Source of the DNA: RGIG5612 sp964579345
GTDB taxonomy: Bacteria; Bacillota; Clostridia; Lachnospirales; Lachnospiraceae
Reading direction: 5' to 3'
DNA: 23,598 nucleotides
NCBI GenBank assembly: GCA_964579345.1
Contig: CAZOHB010000020.1
Coordinates: forward strand, 1 to 23,598
Under the pieces are notes generated by a model that was given only the letters and a program-made list of their open reading frames with translations, was not told where the DNA came from and made no database searches. Below are positions 9,215 to 16,398 of this stretch, in pieces; position 1 is the stretch's first letter; the number at the start of each line of letters is the position of its first letter. The position numbers and the translations under genes were made by a program.

Positions 9215-9421
9215 AATTTCGTCAGGAAGGGTGCTGCGAGCACACTGATTTCGAACTGCTCGCAACGGCTCAACAAAGCCTCCGCTAACAGCTTCTAACG
9301 CGCTCGGATCGACTAGCCTCGCGCATAAGAATCTGTAGCACGGAGTCTTGATTCGCCTAAGGACGCTCGCCCGGGTCATGTTCGAAATCAGTGTGCTCGC
9401 AGCACTCCCCTGACGATTTTC
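9213..9421. repeat. 209-nt long-stem inverted-repeat element between hypD and hypE
   Basis: Bases 9231-9256 and 9380-9405 are perfect 26-nt inverted copies. The pairing extends outward through CGTCAGG (9220-9226) with CCTGACG (9409-9415), and through AAAAT with ATTTT. The 123-nt interior is GC-rich and has smaller hairpins, for example GGCT-CAACAA-AGCC at 9267-9280 and GAATC/GATTC at 9329-9354. There is no open frame of note. It could be a miniature inverted-repeat element, a repeat family of this genome, or a structured RNA inside the operon transcript. A stem this long just before hypE (start 9458) could affect expression of hypE relative to hypD. Seen directly: the repeat. Its role is inferred. 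Confidence 0.85.
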
Positions 9422-9457
9422 TATAATAACAACAAACATTACAATCAGGAGGATATT

Positions 9458-10465
9458 ATGTCAGATAGAAAAGTTACTTTAGCACACGGAGCAGGCGGCC
9501 GGCAGACCGCGGAACTGATTGAAGCCGTTTTCAAGGCGCATTTCTCGAACCCGTATTTTACGGCGGACGACGCTGCGGTTCTGGATACCGGCGACGGAAA
9601 GATCGCCATGTCGACCGACGGTTTCATTGTTTCGCCCTTTGAATTCAACGGCGGAAACATCGGTAAATTAAGCATCTGCGGAACGGTGAACGACCTCGCC
9701 TGCATGGGCGCAAAGCCACTGTATCTGACATGTTCGTTTATCATCGAAGAAGGCTTTTCCATGGATAAGCTGGAAGAGATCGCGGCCGCGATGGCAAAGA
9801 CTGCAGAAGAAGTCGGCGTAAAGATCGTTGCCGGTGATACCAAGGTTGCCGGAAAAGGTCAGGTAGACCATGTCTTCATCACAACGACCGGTATCGGAAA
9901 ACTGACAGATGGCTTCTCTACTTCCGGCGCTTTTGCAAAACCGGGAGATGTCGTGATCGTGACCGGTGATGTCGGACGGCACGGCGCTACGATCCTGCTC
10001 GCAAGAGAAGACCTCGGAATCGAAGCTGATATCAAGAGTGACTGCGCGCCTCTCTGGGGCGCGGTGGAAGATATGATCCACACAACCAAAGATATCCATG
10101 TAATCCGTGACGCTACCAGAGGCGGTGTCGGAACAGTCTTATATGAGATTGCCGCAGAAAGCAATGTCGGTGTCCGGATTCAGAGCGAATCGGTTCCGGT
10201 CGATCCGGCTGTAAAAGGTATGTGCGGAATGCTCGGCCTGGATCCGCTTTACCTTGCAAACGAAGGCACCATGGTCGTGATCGCGCCGAAAGCCGAAGCC
10301 GACAAACTGCTCGAAACCCTTCATGCAGGAAAATATACAGCGAATGCCGCTGTGATCGGAGAGATCACGGAAGCAAATCCGGGCAAGGTCGTCCTTACGA
10401 CCGAGATCGGTTCCGAGACCCTGCTTCCGCAGCCGGGCGGAGAACTTCTCCCGCGAATCTGCTAG
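9458..10465 (+). CDS. hypE: HypE, thiocarbamate dehydratase of CN ligand synthesis
   Basis: HypE is an AIR-synthase-like ATPase. Its C-terminal Cys receives the carbamoyl group from HypF and is dehydrated to a thiocyanate, the CN donor to the HypCD-bound iron. The 335-residue protein ends in PRIC, the diagnostic C-terminus with the acceptor Cys. Other signatures are LAHGAGGRQT (8-17), DDAAVLD, NDLACMGAKPLYLT, VAGDTKV and RDATRGGVGT. The start has a strong AGGAGG seven nt upstream, unlike hypF. It is the last gene of the operon; the next gene is convergent and terminator-like structure follows. The HypF/HypC/HypD/HypE set is complete here, while the nickel-inserting HypA/HypB are not seen. Confidence 0.97.
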   Translation: MSDRKVTLAHGAGGRQTAELIEAVFKAHFSNPYFTADDAAVLDTGDGKIAMSTDGFIVSPFEFNGGNIGKLSICGTVNDLACMGAKPLYLTCSFIIEEGFSMDKLEEIAAAMAKTAEEVGVKIVAGDTKVAGKGQVDHVFITTTGIGKLTDGFSTSGAFAKPGDVVIVTGDVGRHGATILLAREDLGIEADIKSDCAPLWGAVEDMIHTTKDIHVIRDATRGGVGTVLYEIAAESNVGVRIQSESVPVDPAVKGMCGMLGLDPLYLANEGTMVVIAPKAEADKLLETLHAGKYTANAAVIGEITEANPGKVVLTTEIGSETLLPQPGGELLPRIC

Positions 10466-10474
10466 TCAGCCTGG

Positions 10475-10619
10475 CGCGGTTTGCCGCAGATCTGCCAATC
10501 AGTCTTTCGCAGGTTTGCTGCAAACGCCTGAAGTAAATCTGTTAAATCTCACGCAGTTTACTGCAAACGCACCTGCCAGTTGATCTTTCGCAGCTTGCCG
10601 CAAACGCACCTGCTAATCT
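10475..10619. repeat. Four degenerate direct repeats, each an imperfect hairpin, after hypE
   Basis: Four related units start at about 10475, 10508, 10552 and 10589 (spacing 33, 44 and 37 nt). Each carries a CGCAG-TTTGC-TGCAAACG-like imperfect palindrome, followed in most copies by CACCTG or GCCTG and then AATC/GATC. The units differ by several substitutions, so this is an old array. It lies in the 3' untranslated part of the hyp operon before the terminator. It may stabilise the 3' end or be a cluster of REP-like elements. No protein-coding frame is supported here. Confidence 0.65.
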
Positions 10620-10625
10620 TTGAAA

Positions 10626-10680
10626 ACAAACAGGGGTCGCCGCACTTATTTGTGCGACAACCCCTGTTTTGACATTGTTT
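10626..10680 (+). terminator. Rho-independent terminator of the nitrogenase-like/hyp operon
   Basis: AAACAGGGGT at 10628-10637 pairs with ACCCCTGTTT at 10660-10669, and an upper stem CGCAC/GTGCG (10641-10645 with 10652-10656) closes the loop. The plus-strand side ends in TTTT and, after GACATTG, a further T-run. It lies about 160 nt downstream of the hypE stop. The A-run on the left arm means it may also work for minus-strand transcripts. Confidence 0.75.
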
Positions 10681-10689
10681 TTTCAGTTC

Positions 10690-10878
10690 ATTTTTCCCCA
10701 CACAGCAGGAACCTCTTGTTCTGTGTCTAATCAAAATCGTCACAGTTCTGGTACCTCTGTTTCTGTGTACAAAAAACGGCCGTTTTCGACCGTCTTTTTC
10801 CCCACACAGCGGGGACCTCTTGCTTTGTGTCTATAATCATATGTCACAGTTTAGGGGGATTCAATTCTGTGTATAAAA
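10690..10878. repeat. Duplicated pair of 28-nt palindromic hairpin repeats
   Basis: Four 28-nt units at 10699-10726, 10741-10768, 10803-10830 and 10845-10872 each begin (A)CACAG and end CTGTGT or a near match, so each can fold into a hairpin. Units 1 and 3 are close copies, with ACCTCTTG in the middle. Units 2 and 4 share a preceding GTCACAG. Units 1 to 2 and 3 to 4 have the same 42-nt offset, and the second pair is displaced by 104 nt, so a roughly 80-nt segment appears duplicated. Each pair is introduced by TTTTTCCCCACACAGC. The array lies between convergent genes and holds no coding frame. Confidence 0.7.
10771..10794 (-). terminator. Minus-strand terminator downstream of ybaK operon
   Basis: Read on the minus strand, GACGGTCG-AAAA-CGGCCGTT forms an 8-bp stem (with G-U wobble pairs) and a tetraloop, followed directly by a T-run. 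On the plus strand the same bases give C-A mismatches, so the structure favours minus-strand termination. It lies about 110 nt past the ybaK stop, between the two hairpin-repeat pairs. Confidence 0.6.
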
Positions 10879-10902
10879 TCATGGCGTTTACTGCCGATTG
10901 TC

Positions 10903-11385
10903 TTATTCCTGCGTCAGCTCCGCGTATTCTGCTTCGGCCGCTTTGCAGAAATCGTCCGGGGCAAGACGGATCTGGCATCCGATCTTGCCGCCGCTGATGT
11001 AAATACATTCCTGTGTTTCGGCGCTGCTGTCGATGCGGGTTTTGAACTTCTTTTTCATGCCGATCGCCGTGCAGCCGCCGCGGACATATCCCGTCAGCGG
11101 AAACAGTTCCTTCATGTGGATCATCTGCACAGACTTCACGCCCACAGACTTTGCACATTTTTTCAGATCCAGTTCCTGATTAACGGGGATCACAAACACA
11201 TAATGCTGTTTGTCCGCGCCAACGGTCACCAGGGTTTTAAACACCTGCTCCATCGGAAGTCCAAGTTTAACTGCGGTGTCCGTTCCGTCTGTAAATTCCC
11301 CGCACTCATATTCCTGATGCGTAAACGGAATCTTCATCCGCTCAAGGATCCGCATCGCATTTGTTTTTTGTTCCTTCTTCGCCAT
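10903..11385 (-). CDS. ybaK: YbaK/EbsC family Cys-tRNA(Pro) deacylase
   Basis: A 160-residue trans-editing enzyme of the YbaK/ProX superfamily. It hydrolyses Cys mischarged onto tRNA(Pro), the proofreading partner of prolyl-tRNA synthetase in the cytoplasm. Recognisable features are the N-terminal ERMKIPFTHQEYE segment, VFKTLVT with the conserved Lys (about residue 50), GYVRGGCTAIGMKKKF and the C-terminal GKIGCQIRLAPDDF. The length matches the family (about 155-165). The start ATG follows an AAGGCAG ribosome site. The upstream minus-strand gene ends 60 nt away, so it may be the distal gene of the envelope operon. Substrate specificity (Cys, Ala or Ser) is taken from the YbaK subfamily and not proven by sequence alone. 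Confidence 0.9.
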   Translation of the reverse strand: MAKKEQKTNAMRILERMKIPFTHQEYECGEFTDGTDTAVKLGLPMEQVFKTLVTVGADKQHYVFVIPVNQELDLKKCAKSVGVKSVQMIHMKELFPLTGYVRGGCTAIGMKKKFKTRIDSSAETQECIYISGGKIGCQIRLAPDDFCKAAEAEYAELTQE

Positions 11386-11445
11386 GATAAGCTGCCTTGA
11401 TTTCTGGTCTGGTAAGCCAGATTATTTTCTGATTACGAATCTTTT

Positions 11446-12615
11446 CTAATACGTCCTTCCAGTCTTAACCGCGGACCACGCAGAATAATATTTCTTGCCG
11501 CCGACCGTCTTGTACGTCCGGATCCGGACATAATAGGTTTTGCCGCGCTTCAGGCCGGTGATTGTTTTCTTGTTATTCAGATATCCCGTCACTTTTACCG
11601 TCTTCCGGTTTTTCGCAAAAGCCTTGTTCGTTGCAACCTGGATCTGGTATCCGCTGATGCGGGAAGAAGCCATTGTCTTTTTCTGCCTTCCCCATCTTAC
11701 CGCCAGAGAGTAGTACCCTCTTTTCACTTTTTTGATCGATGTCGACAGCGGTTTGATCTTAAAGGTTTTGCTGATGCTGCTTCCTTTAAAGTCTCCGATG
11801 CCGGTGATCGTAACCGTTGCTGTCCCGACACTCCGGTTCCGCTTGTACGAAAGCGTATAATCCTGATCCTTCTCCAGCTTCATACCGGCGATCGTAACGA
11901 CCGGGTTCTGATTGATCCTGCTTCCGGTGTAAATCTTGGAAGAAATGCCCGTAACCTCCGCGCTCTTGACCGCACCGGAATACTCCGTCTTCTCCGAAAA
12001 GGCGCTGTTCGCATAGTTGCCGCTGCTCTCTGCCCGCACCGTAAATGCATAGTTGCGGCCGGTCTTGAGGCCTGAGCCTTTCAGTTCCCATTTCGGTTCC
12101 GTTACATAAAAGACGCGGATCGGATAGTCATCGTCATCCGCACGGTAAACACGTATCAGATATTTATCTGCCCGTTTTACCGCATCCCAGGTCGCAGTGA
12201 GCCCGGACCATTTTGGATTCTTCGGTGTTTTCAGCTGTTTATAAGAAGATTCGAACTGATACACTCCGGTCCATTCCGTCGTCAGGATCTCATACTCCGC
12301 ATCCCAGGCATACAGACGGATCGTATAGGTGCCGGTTGCATATTTCAGTTCCTTCATCTTTGCGTCAATATCAAACGAAGTGCCTTTGCATTCCGTCACG
12401 TCGAGGAGGTCCCCGCCCATCTCAAAATCCACGCAGTAGGCGACCGCGCCGGAATAGGCATTCCAGGTCATGACCCCGCCGTAGATCTTCACATTACTGA
12501 TATCGCCGGGTTTCTCCGCCGCATAGGTCCGATAAGATCCGGTTAGCGGCAAAAACGAAAGTACGACCAAAGCAGTCAATAGAATTGCAGCGATCTGCCT
12601 GATCTTTACTGTCAT
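11446..12615 (-). CDS. Secreted FN3/Ig-like domain surface protein
   Basis: A 389-residue exported protein. Residues 1-33 are a signal peptide (KIR, hydrophobic AAILLTALVVLSFLPL, then a likely cut after YAA). The mature part is all beta: two fibronectin-III-like units (about 38-215, with WDAVKRADKYLIRVY and GLKTGRNYAFTVRAE), a bacterial Ig-like unit with IYTGSRINQNPVVTI and SVGTATVTITGIGDFKG (about 222-290), and a C-terminal FN3 unit with GYQIQVATNKAF and GLKRGKTYYVRIRTY. There is no sortase motif, transmembrane anchor or enzyme domain. The last residues are a run of Lys/Tyr-rich strands, as in many clostridial surface proteins. AGGAGG precedes the start, and cvpA ends 31 nt upstream, so it is probably in the same operon. 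Adhesion or matrix binding is possible but unproven. Confidence 0.85.
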   Translation of the reverse strand: MTVKIRQIAAILLTALVVLSFLPLTGSYRTYAAEKPGDISNVKIYGGVMTWNAYSGAVAYCVDFEMGGDLLDVTECKGTSFDIDAKMKELKYATGTYTIRLYAWDAEYEILTTEWTGVYQFESSYKQLKTPKNPKWSGLTATWDAVKRADKYLIRVYRADDDDYPIRVFYVTEPKWELKGSGLKTGRNYAFTVRAESSGNYANSAFSEKTEYSGAVKSAEVTGISSKIYTGSRINQNPVVTIAGMKLEKDQDYTLSYKRNRSVGTATVTITGIGDFKGSSISKTFKIKPLSTSIKKVKRGYYSLAVRWGRQKKTMASSRISGYQIQVATNKAFAKNRKTVKVTGYLNNKKTITGLKRGKTYYVRIRTYKTVGGKKYYSAWSAVKTGRTY

Positions 12616-12646
12616 AAATGTTCCTCCTAACTAAACTGATAAGCTG

Positions 12647-13360
12647 CTACAGCAGCGAACGAGTGAGTGCATTGATACCGATCGCAATTCCGTTATGGTC
12701 ATAAATATATTTCAGAACCTTGGAGGAATTGATCACATCAACCACCTGTATACCGAATTTCGTGCTTGCGAACATCGTGATGATCAGGCAGAGGCACCAG
12801 AGGATCAGCAGTCCCTCAAAAAGTCCTACGATTGCGCCAAACAGCCGGTTGATCCCACCGACGATCGGAATCCTGTTGATCGCTCCGGAGATCCGCAGCA
12901 GGATCCGGATGATCACATAGATCAGTACAAGTAAAAGCACGCAGGCGATGACTTTCACAATAATCTTCACCAGTCTCGTTTTCAGATAGCCGGTAAAGTT
13001 CGTGACCTTAAGTGCCACATATTCGCCGGCCGTATTTTTCTCGCGGATATCCTCCCGCATATATTTCGGGAGCGGAAGTTTCTCGATCACAGCATTCTGT
13101 GCTTTCTCCACGTTGTTGATCACCGGGCTGTCGATCGTTTTTTCCAGATAGCTGCCGATCCGCTGGTCGATGTTTTTCCCGACGAATGTCGTCTCCAGCC
13201 AGCCGGCAACCGTCGGCGCGAGAAGCCCCGCGGCCACGATCGTTACGACCAGTGCCATGGTTGTAAGGATGATCTTAAGAAACCCCCGGATATATCCGTA
13301 GATCACAAAAAATATTAAAAAGGCAATGACGACAATCGTCGCGATTAATGAAGCTGTCAT
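12647..13360 (-). CDS. CvpA family membrane protein
   Basis: A 237-residue integral membrane protein of the CvpA (colicin V production) family. There are two N-terminal transmembrane segments (about 5-23 and 30-52), a soluble stretch with KLPLPKYM (about 55-125), and two more hydrophobic segments (about 132-155 and 172-200) around the conserved GGINRLFGAIVGLFEGLLI motif. In proteobacteria CvpA is linked to envelope homeostasis; its molecular role in Firmicutes is not known. The start overlaps the upstream DUF5711 stop by 1 nt (TAATG), a strong sign of translational coupling. Confidence 0.88.
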   Translation of the reverse strand: MTASLIATIVVIAFLIFFVIYGYIRGFLKIILTTMALVVTIVAAGLLAPTVAGWLETTFVGKNIDQRIGSYLEKTIDSPVINNVEKAQNAVIEKLPLPKYMREDIREKNTAGEYVALKVTNFTGYLKTRLVKIIVKVIACVLLLVLIYVIIRILLRISGAINRIPIVGGINRLFGAIVGLFEGLLILWCLCLIITMFASTKFGIQVVDVINSSKVLKYIYDHNGIAIGINALTRSLL

Positions 13361-14532
13361 TACTTAAGCCTTATAAATTCCGTATTGTTAGCAGTTGCAT
13401 AAATAAAGTTCCGGCCGTTGCCGCAGGAAAGCAGATATTCGATCCGCTCATCAAAGGTATACGCGAATCTTCGCACACCGTTAAAACTGTAGAGCTCACA
13501 GTCGTTCACGGAGTACAGCACTACATTGTTTCCGGCAAATGCGGCCCGGTTATAAGTAAAGTCGGTTCCGCAGTCCGCGATCAGTTTTCCCCTGTTGTTA
13601 AAGACCTTGATCGTATAGCTGTTCTCGCTGCTTTCATCATTTACGACCAGACCCAGACGGTTTTCCCCAAAGAAAAGGCTCTGAATCTCAAAGCTCGGGG
13701 CAAGATCTTCATACACGATCGTCGGTGTCGGCTTGATCTTATAAATCGTGATCGCGCTGTCTCCAACTGCACAGACCGTTGACGGATTGAGAAACTCCAC
13801 GTCCGTAACGACTGTATCCTTGTATTGGTTGAAACCTCCGGTGATCTCGCCTTCTCCGCTGAAGTCATAAAAGACGACTTTGGATTCCAGAGTTCCTTCG
13901 CTGACATAGATAAACGCAGCGGCAAGAGAACTGCCGTCTTCAGAAAGCGCAATATCCATCAGATAACCGCTGGCTGAAAATACACTTTTCGCCGAGATCA
14001 GCTCATTGCCTTCCTTGTCCATGACTTCAATATAGTTCGAAGCCCCGTCGTTCGTTGCCGCAGCAACAACGCCCTGCTCCGACACTTCCAGATCGACGAT
14101 CGGGTGGGAAACGGAAAATCTGCCGACAAGGCCGCTTCCGTCATACACGTAAATATCCGATCCTTTCAGATCCGCAACTGCGATGAAGGATTTGCAGGTA
14201 TCCATGATCGGCTGCGTCATTTCAAAGGTCTCAGCCCAGATGATTCCTTTTTTGTCGAAGAAGGTAATTCCGTCGCCGGCGCATTTGACAAATCCGTCTT
14301 CACAGGCCGCATATGTGGTGCGCTCGTCCGAATTTGCAATGTCCAAATTTGCCTGTACGCTGTAGCTGTCATAGGTGTGAAAATGAAAATACGCCCAGCC
14401 GCCCGCAATAAGAAGAACGACTGCCACGATAATCAGAATTATCGTGATCGTCATTCTTCTTTTATGTTTTTTCACCGAATATCTTCGATTTGTTTTAGAA
14501 TGTGTAGTTTGTCTCCGGCTCTTTTGATCCAT
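13360..14532 (-). CDS. DUF5711 family membrane-anchored propeller-like protein
   Basis: A 390-residue protein with a basic cytoplasmic N-terminus (about 1-27), one transmembrane anchor (about 28-48, TITIILIIVAVVLLIAGGWA) and a long extracytoplasmic region of repeating short beta strands (GVVAAATNDG, DIALSEDGSSLAAAF, DVEFLNPSTVCAVG, GRNFIYATAN). This looks like a beta-propeller of WD40 or PQQ style and matches the DUF5711 family as I know it. No catalytic motif is seen. It overlaps both neighbours by 1 nt and so belongs to the same transcript as the coiled-coil and CvpA proteins. The function is unknown; a sensor or scaffold role at the membrane is a guess from topology. Confidence 0.8.
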   Translation of the reverse strand: MDQKSRRQTTHSKTNRRYSVKKHKRRMTITIILIIVAVVLLIAGGWAYFHFHTYDSYSVQANLDIANSDERTTYAACEDGFVKCAGDGITFFDKKGIIWAETFEMTQPIMDTCKSFIAVADLKGSDIYVYDGSGLVGRFSVSHPIVDLEVSEQGVVAAATNDGASNYIEVMDKEGNELISAKSVFSASGYLMDIALSEDGSSLAAAFIYVSEGTLESKVVFYDFSGEGEITGGFNQYKDTVVTDVEFLNPSTVCAVGDSAITIYKIKPTPTIVYEDLAPSFEIQSLFFGENRLGLVVNDESSENSYTIKVFNNRGKLIADCGTDFTYNRAAFAGNNVVLYSVNDCELYSFNGVRRFAYTFDERIEYLLSCGNGRNFIYATANNTEFIRLK

Positions 14533-15629
14533 TATTTGATCTCACCGTTCTGGATATCCAGCGCTTCCATTACCGTTTTTGCCCGGCCTTCCTGAATCAA
14601 TCCGATCAGACCGTCTACTTTTTCCACAGAAGTATTTTTCTTTCCAAGATAGATCTCAAAAGAGTTTGTCACATCCGTTGCCGCGTTGACCGCTTTCGTC
14701 TTAGCTGCCTCCAGCTCACCTTTGCAGGCTTCAAGCTCTGCAGTCAGCTGATCGATCGCCGGCTGGTTCTCCCGCTGGATCTCTGCCGTGATCTCCGCCG
14801 TTGTCTGCTCATCAAAGAATTTTAACGCGTCCTCTCTCTGCTGCGTTTTTTCATTCAGGACCTGCTGGAATCCGGCAATCTCAGAATCATAACCTTCGAG
14901 ACCATAGATGGATTCGTCTTTATCTTTGATAATGGACTTGGACATTTTTTTGATCTGCTTTTTGTTTTCTCTGATCTTCGTTCTCTTCTCACGGACTTCC
15001 TCGATCGGCTGTCCCTTCTGATTCCGTTTGGAGATTGCAAAGAAAATAAAATACAGTGCAACGAAGAAAACAACGATTGCAAGATATACGAGGATCTTGA
15101 TGATCAGTTTATCGGTCGGCAAAAGCAGGCATACGATATTCGGGATCACACCGAATGCTAAAATAACCGTGATCACAAATACAACGAAATCGATCCCGCG
15201 TTTCGGCGCATAAAGGGAGTAAAAGAAAGCGGTGTTCACAAAACCCGGCATCTTGTTATCCTTCAGGATCGCCTTTGCCTCTTTCTTCAGCTTCTCGTTC
15301 TGTCCCGTAAGATCCGAAGTCTCATTGGTAATACGGTTCTGAACGGCATCGTTCTTTGCCGCTTTTCTCTTCCGCTCCGCCTCTCTCAGATCTTTCGTCG
15401 CAAGATCCACCTGTTCGTCATGGGTCTTTTTAAGCTGGCCTCTTCTCTCTTTTACTGCACTGTTGATCTTGTCTGCCACATACTTTTTCTGGCTTTCCAG
15501 ATCTTTTTCTTTTGCAGATGCCGCAGCTGCTGCCGCATCATATGCAGACTGGAGTTCTCCCGCCTCACGGATTGCCGTTTTGGCCTGCTGAAGTTCCTCA
15601 ATTCCGCCGCTTAAAAAACTATTTTCCAT
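14532..15629 (-). CDS. Coiled-coil protein with two central transmembrane segments, unknown function
   Basis: This 365-residue protein is not recognised as a named family. It has a long charged helical N-terminus (about 1-125, rich in Ala, Glu and Lys heptads), two transmembrane segments (about 145-170 and 177-200), then a second coiled coil (about 205-330) with KRTKIRENKKQIKKM and QLTAELEACKGELEAAKTK. Both coiled coils should lie on the same, probably cytoplasmic, side with a short outer loop. The C-terminal 35 residues (GLIGLIQEGRAKTVMEALDI) may form a small helical cap. A strong AGGAGG site precedes the ATG, and the stop overlaps the DUF5711 start by 1 nt. The sir2 gene ends 12 nt upstream. 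It may organise the membrane proteins encoded next to it. Confidence 0.75.
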   Translation of the reverse strand: MENSFLSGGIEELQQAKTAIREAGELQSAYDAAAAAASAKEKDLESQKKYVADKINSAVKERRGQLKKTHDEQVDLATKDLREAERKRKAAKNDAVQNRITNETSDLTGQNEKLKKEAKAILKDNKMPGFVNTAFFYSLYAPKRGIDFVVFVITVILAFGVIPNIVCLLLPTDKLIIKILVYLAIVVFFVALYFIFFAISKRNQKGQPIEEVREKRTKIRENKKQIKKMSKSIIKDKDESIYGLEGYDSEIAGFQQVLNEKTQQREDALKFFDEQTTAEITAEIQRENQPAIDQLTAELEACKGELEAAKTKAVNAATDVTNSFEIYLGKKNTSVEKVDGLIGLIQEGRAKTVMEALDIQNGEIK

Positions 15630-15641
15630 TGTTCTTTCCTC

Positions 15642-16361
15642 CTAAATCTGTGAAAAAACTTTGCCTATACTGTCATTGATGATCAGGTCGGCGATGCCGT
15701 CCCTCGGGGTCGTGCTCTTGTTGATCAGCACAAGCTTGTTGCCCCTGTAATAGTCGATCAGACCCGCTGCCGGATAAACGACCAGACTCGTTCCGCCGAT
15801 GATCAGCACATCCGCACGGCTGATCGCGTTGACCGCTCCGCTGATGCATTCATTATCCAGTCCCTCTTCATACAGCACGACATCCGGTTTGATCATGCCG
15901 CCGCAGGCATCGCATTTCGGAACGCCTTCTGCAGCTGCCATGTATTCCGGCCCGAAAAATTTCCGGCATTTCATACAGTAATTCCGGTGGACGCTTCCAT
16001 GGAGCTCATAGACCACCTTGCTTCCCGCAGCCTGGTGCAGTCCGTCAATATTCTGTGTCACTACGGCCTTCAGCTTTCCTTCCGCCTCCAGCTGTGCCAG
16101 TTTCAGATGCGCTGCATTTGGCTTTGCATCCAGGATCAGCATTTTGTTTTTATAGAAGCGGTAAAACTCCTCCGGGTTCCGCATGAAAAACGTGTGGCTG
16201 AGGATCGTCTCCGGCGGGTAATCATATTCCTGGTTATATAAGCCGTCTACACTTCGGAAGTCCGGAATATTGCTTTCGGTCGATACGCCTGCGCCGCCGA
16301 AGAATACGATATTATCACTGCCGTCGACCCATTCTTTAAGCTGCATAATTTTATCCGTCAT
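15642..16361 (-). CDS. Sir2 family NAD-dependent protein deacylase
   Basis: A 239-residue sirtuin that removes acyl groups from Lys using NAD+. The sequence shows the NAD-binding GGAGVSTESNIPDFRS (22-37), TQNIDGLH (102-109), the catalytic His121 in HGSVH, two zinc CxxC pairs (Cys129/Cys132 and Cys150/Cys153), and GTSLVVYPAAG (190-200). The length is typical of bacterial CobB. The Tyr/Arg pair that marks desuccinylases is not evident in the helical insert, so deacetylation is the likelier activity. AGGAAGTG precedes the ATG. It is the first gene of the minus-strand block ending at ybaK, and its promoter region overlaps that of the divergent small gene at 16399. Confidence 0.93.
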   Translation of the reverse strand: MTDKIMQLKEWVDGSDNIVFFGGAGVSTESNIPDFRSVDGLYNQEYDYPPETILSHTFFMRNPEEFYRFYKNKMLILDAKPNAAHLKLAQLEAEGKLKAVVTQNIDGLHQAAGSKVVYELHGSVHRNYCMKCRKFFGPEYMAAAEGVPKCDACGGMIKPDVVLYEEGLDNECISGAVNAISRADVLIIGGTSLVVYPAAGLIDYYRGNKLVLINKSTTPRDGIADLIINDSIGKVFSQI

Positions 16362-16362
16362 A

Positions 16363-16392
16363 TTGATATCACTTCCTTTACTGTGCTACAAT
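16363..16392 (+). promoter_or_regulatory. Promoter placing the transcription start at the ATG of the next gene
   Basis: TTGATA (16363-16368), an 18-nt spacer and TACAAT (16387-16392) form a good sigma-A promoter. The expected start of transcription, about 7 nt after the -10 box, coincides with the ATG at 16399. No Shine-Dalgarno sequence precedes that ATG. Confidence 0.55.
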
Positions 16393-16398
16393 CTTTCC

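Noticed and set aside
9257..9379. tRNA or small protein inside the inverted-repeat element
   Set aside because: No cloverleaf with T-loop GTTCRAATC in proper position and no open frame with a ribosome site.
5691..9439. Long open frames on the minus strand opposite hypF and hypD/hypE (for example 5691-7097 and 7994-9439)
   Set aside because: The translated sequences have no recognisable domain, are rich in Arg/His/Cys as expected of antisense of these genes, and lie over highly conserved Hyp proteins on the other strand.
10475..10872. CRISPR array
   Set aside because: The repeats are few, degenerate and self-complementary, with short related gaps instead of unique spacers, and no cas gene is nearby.
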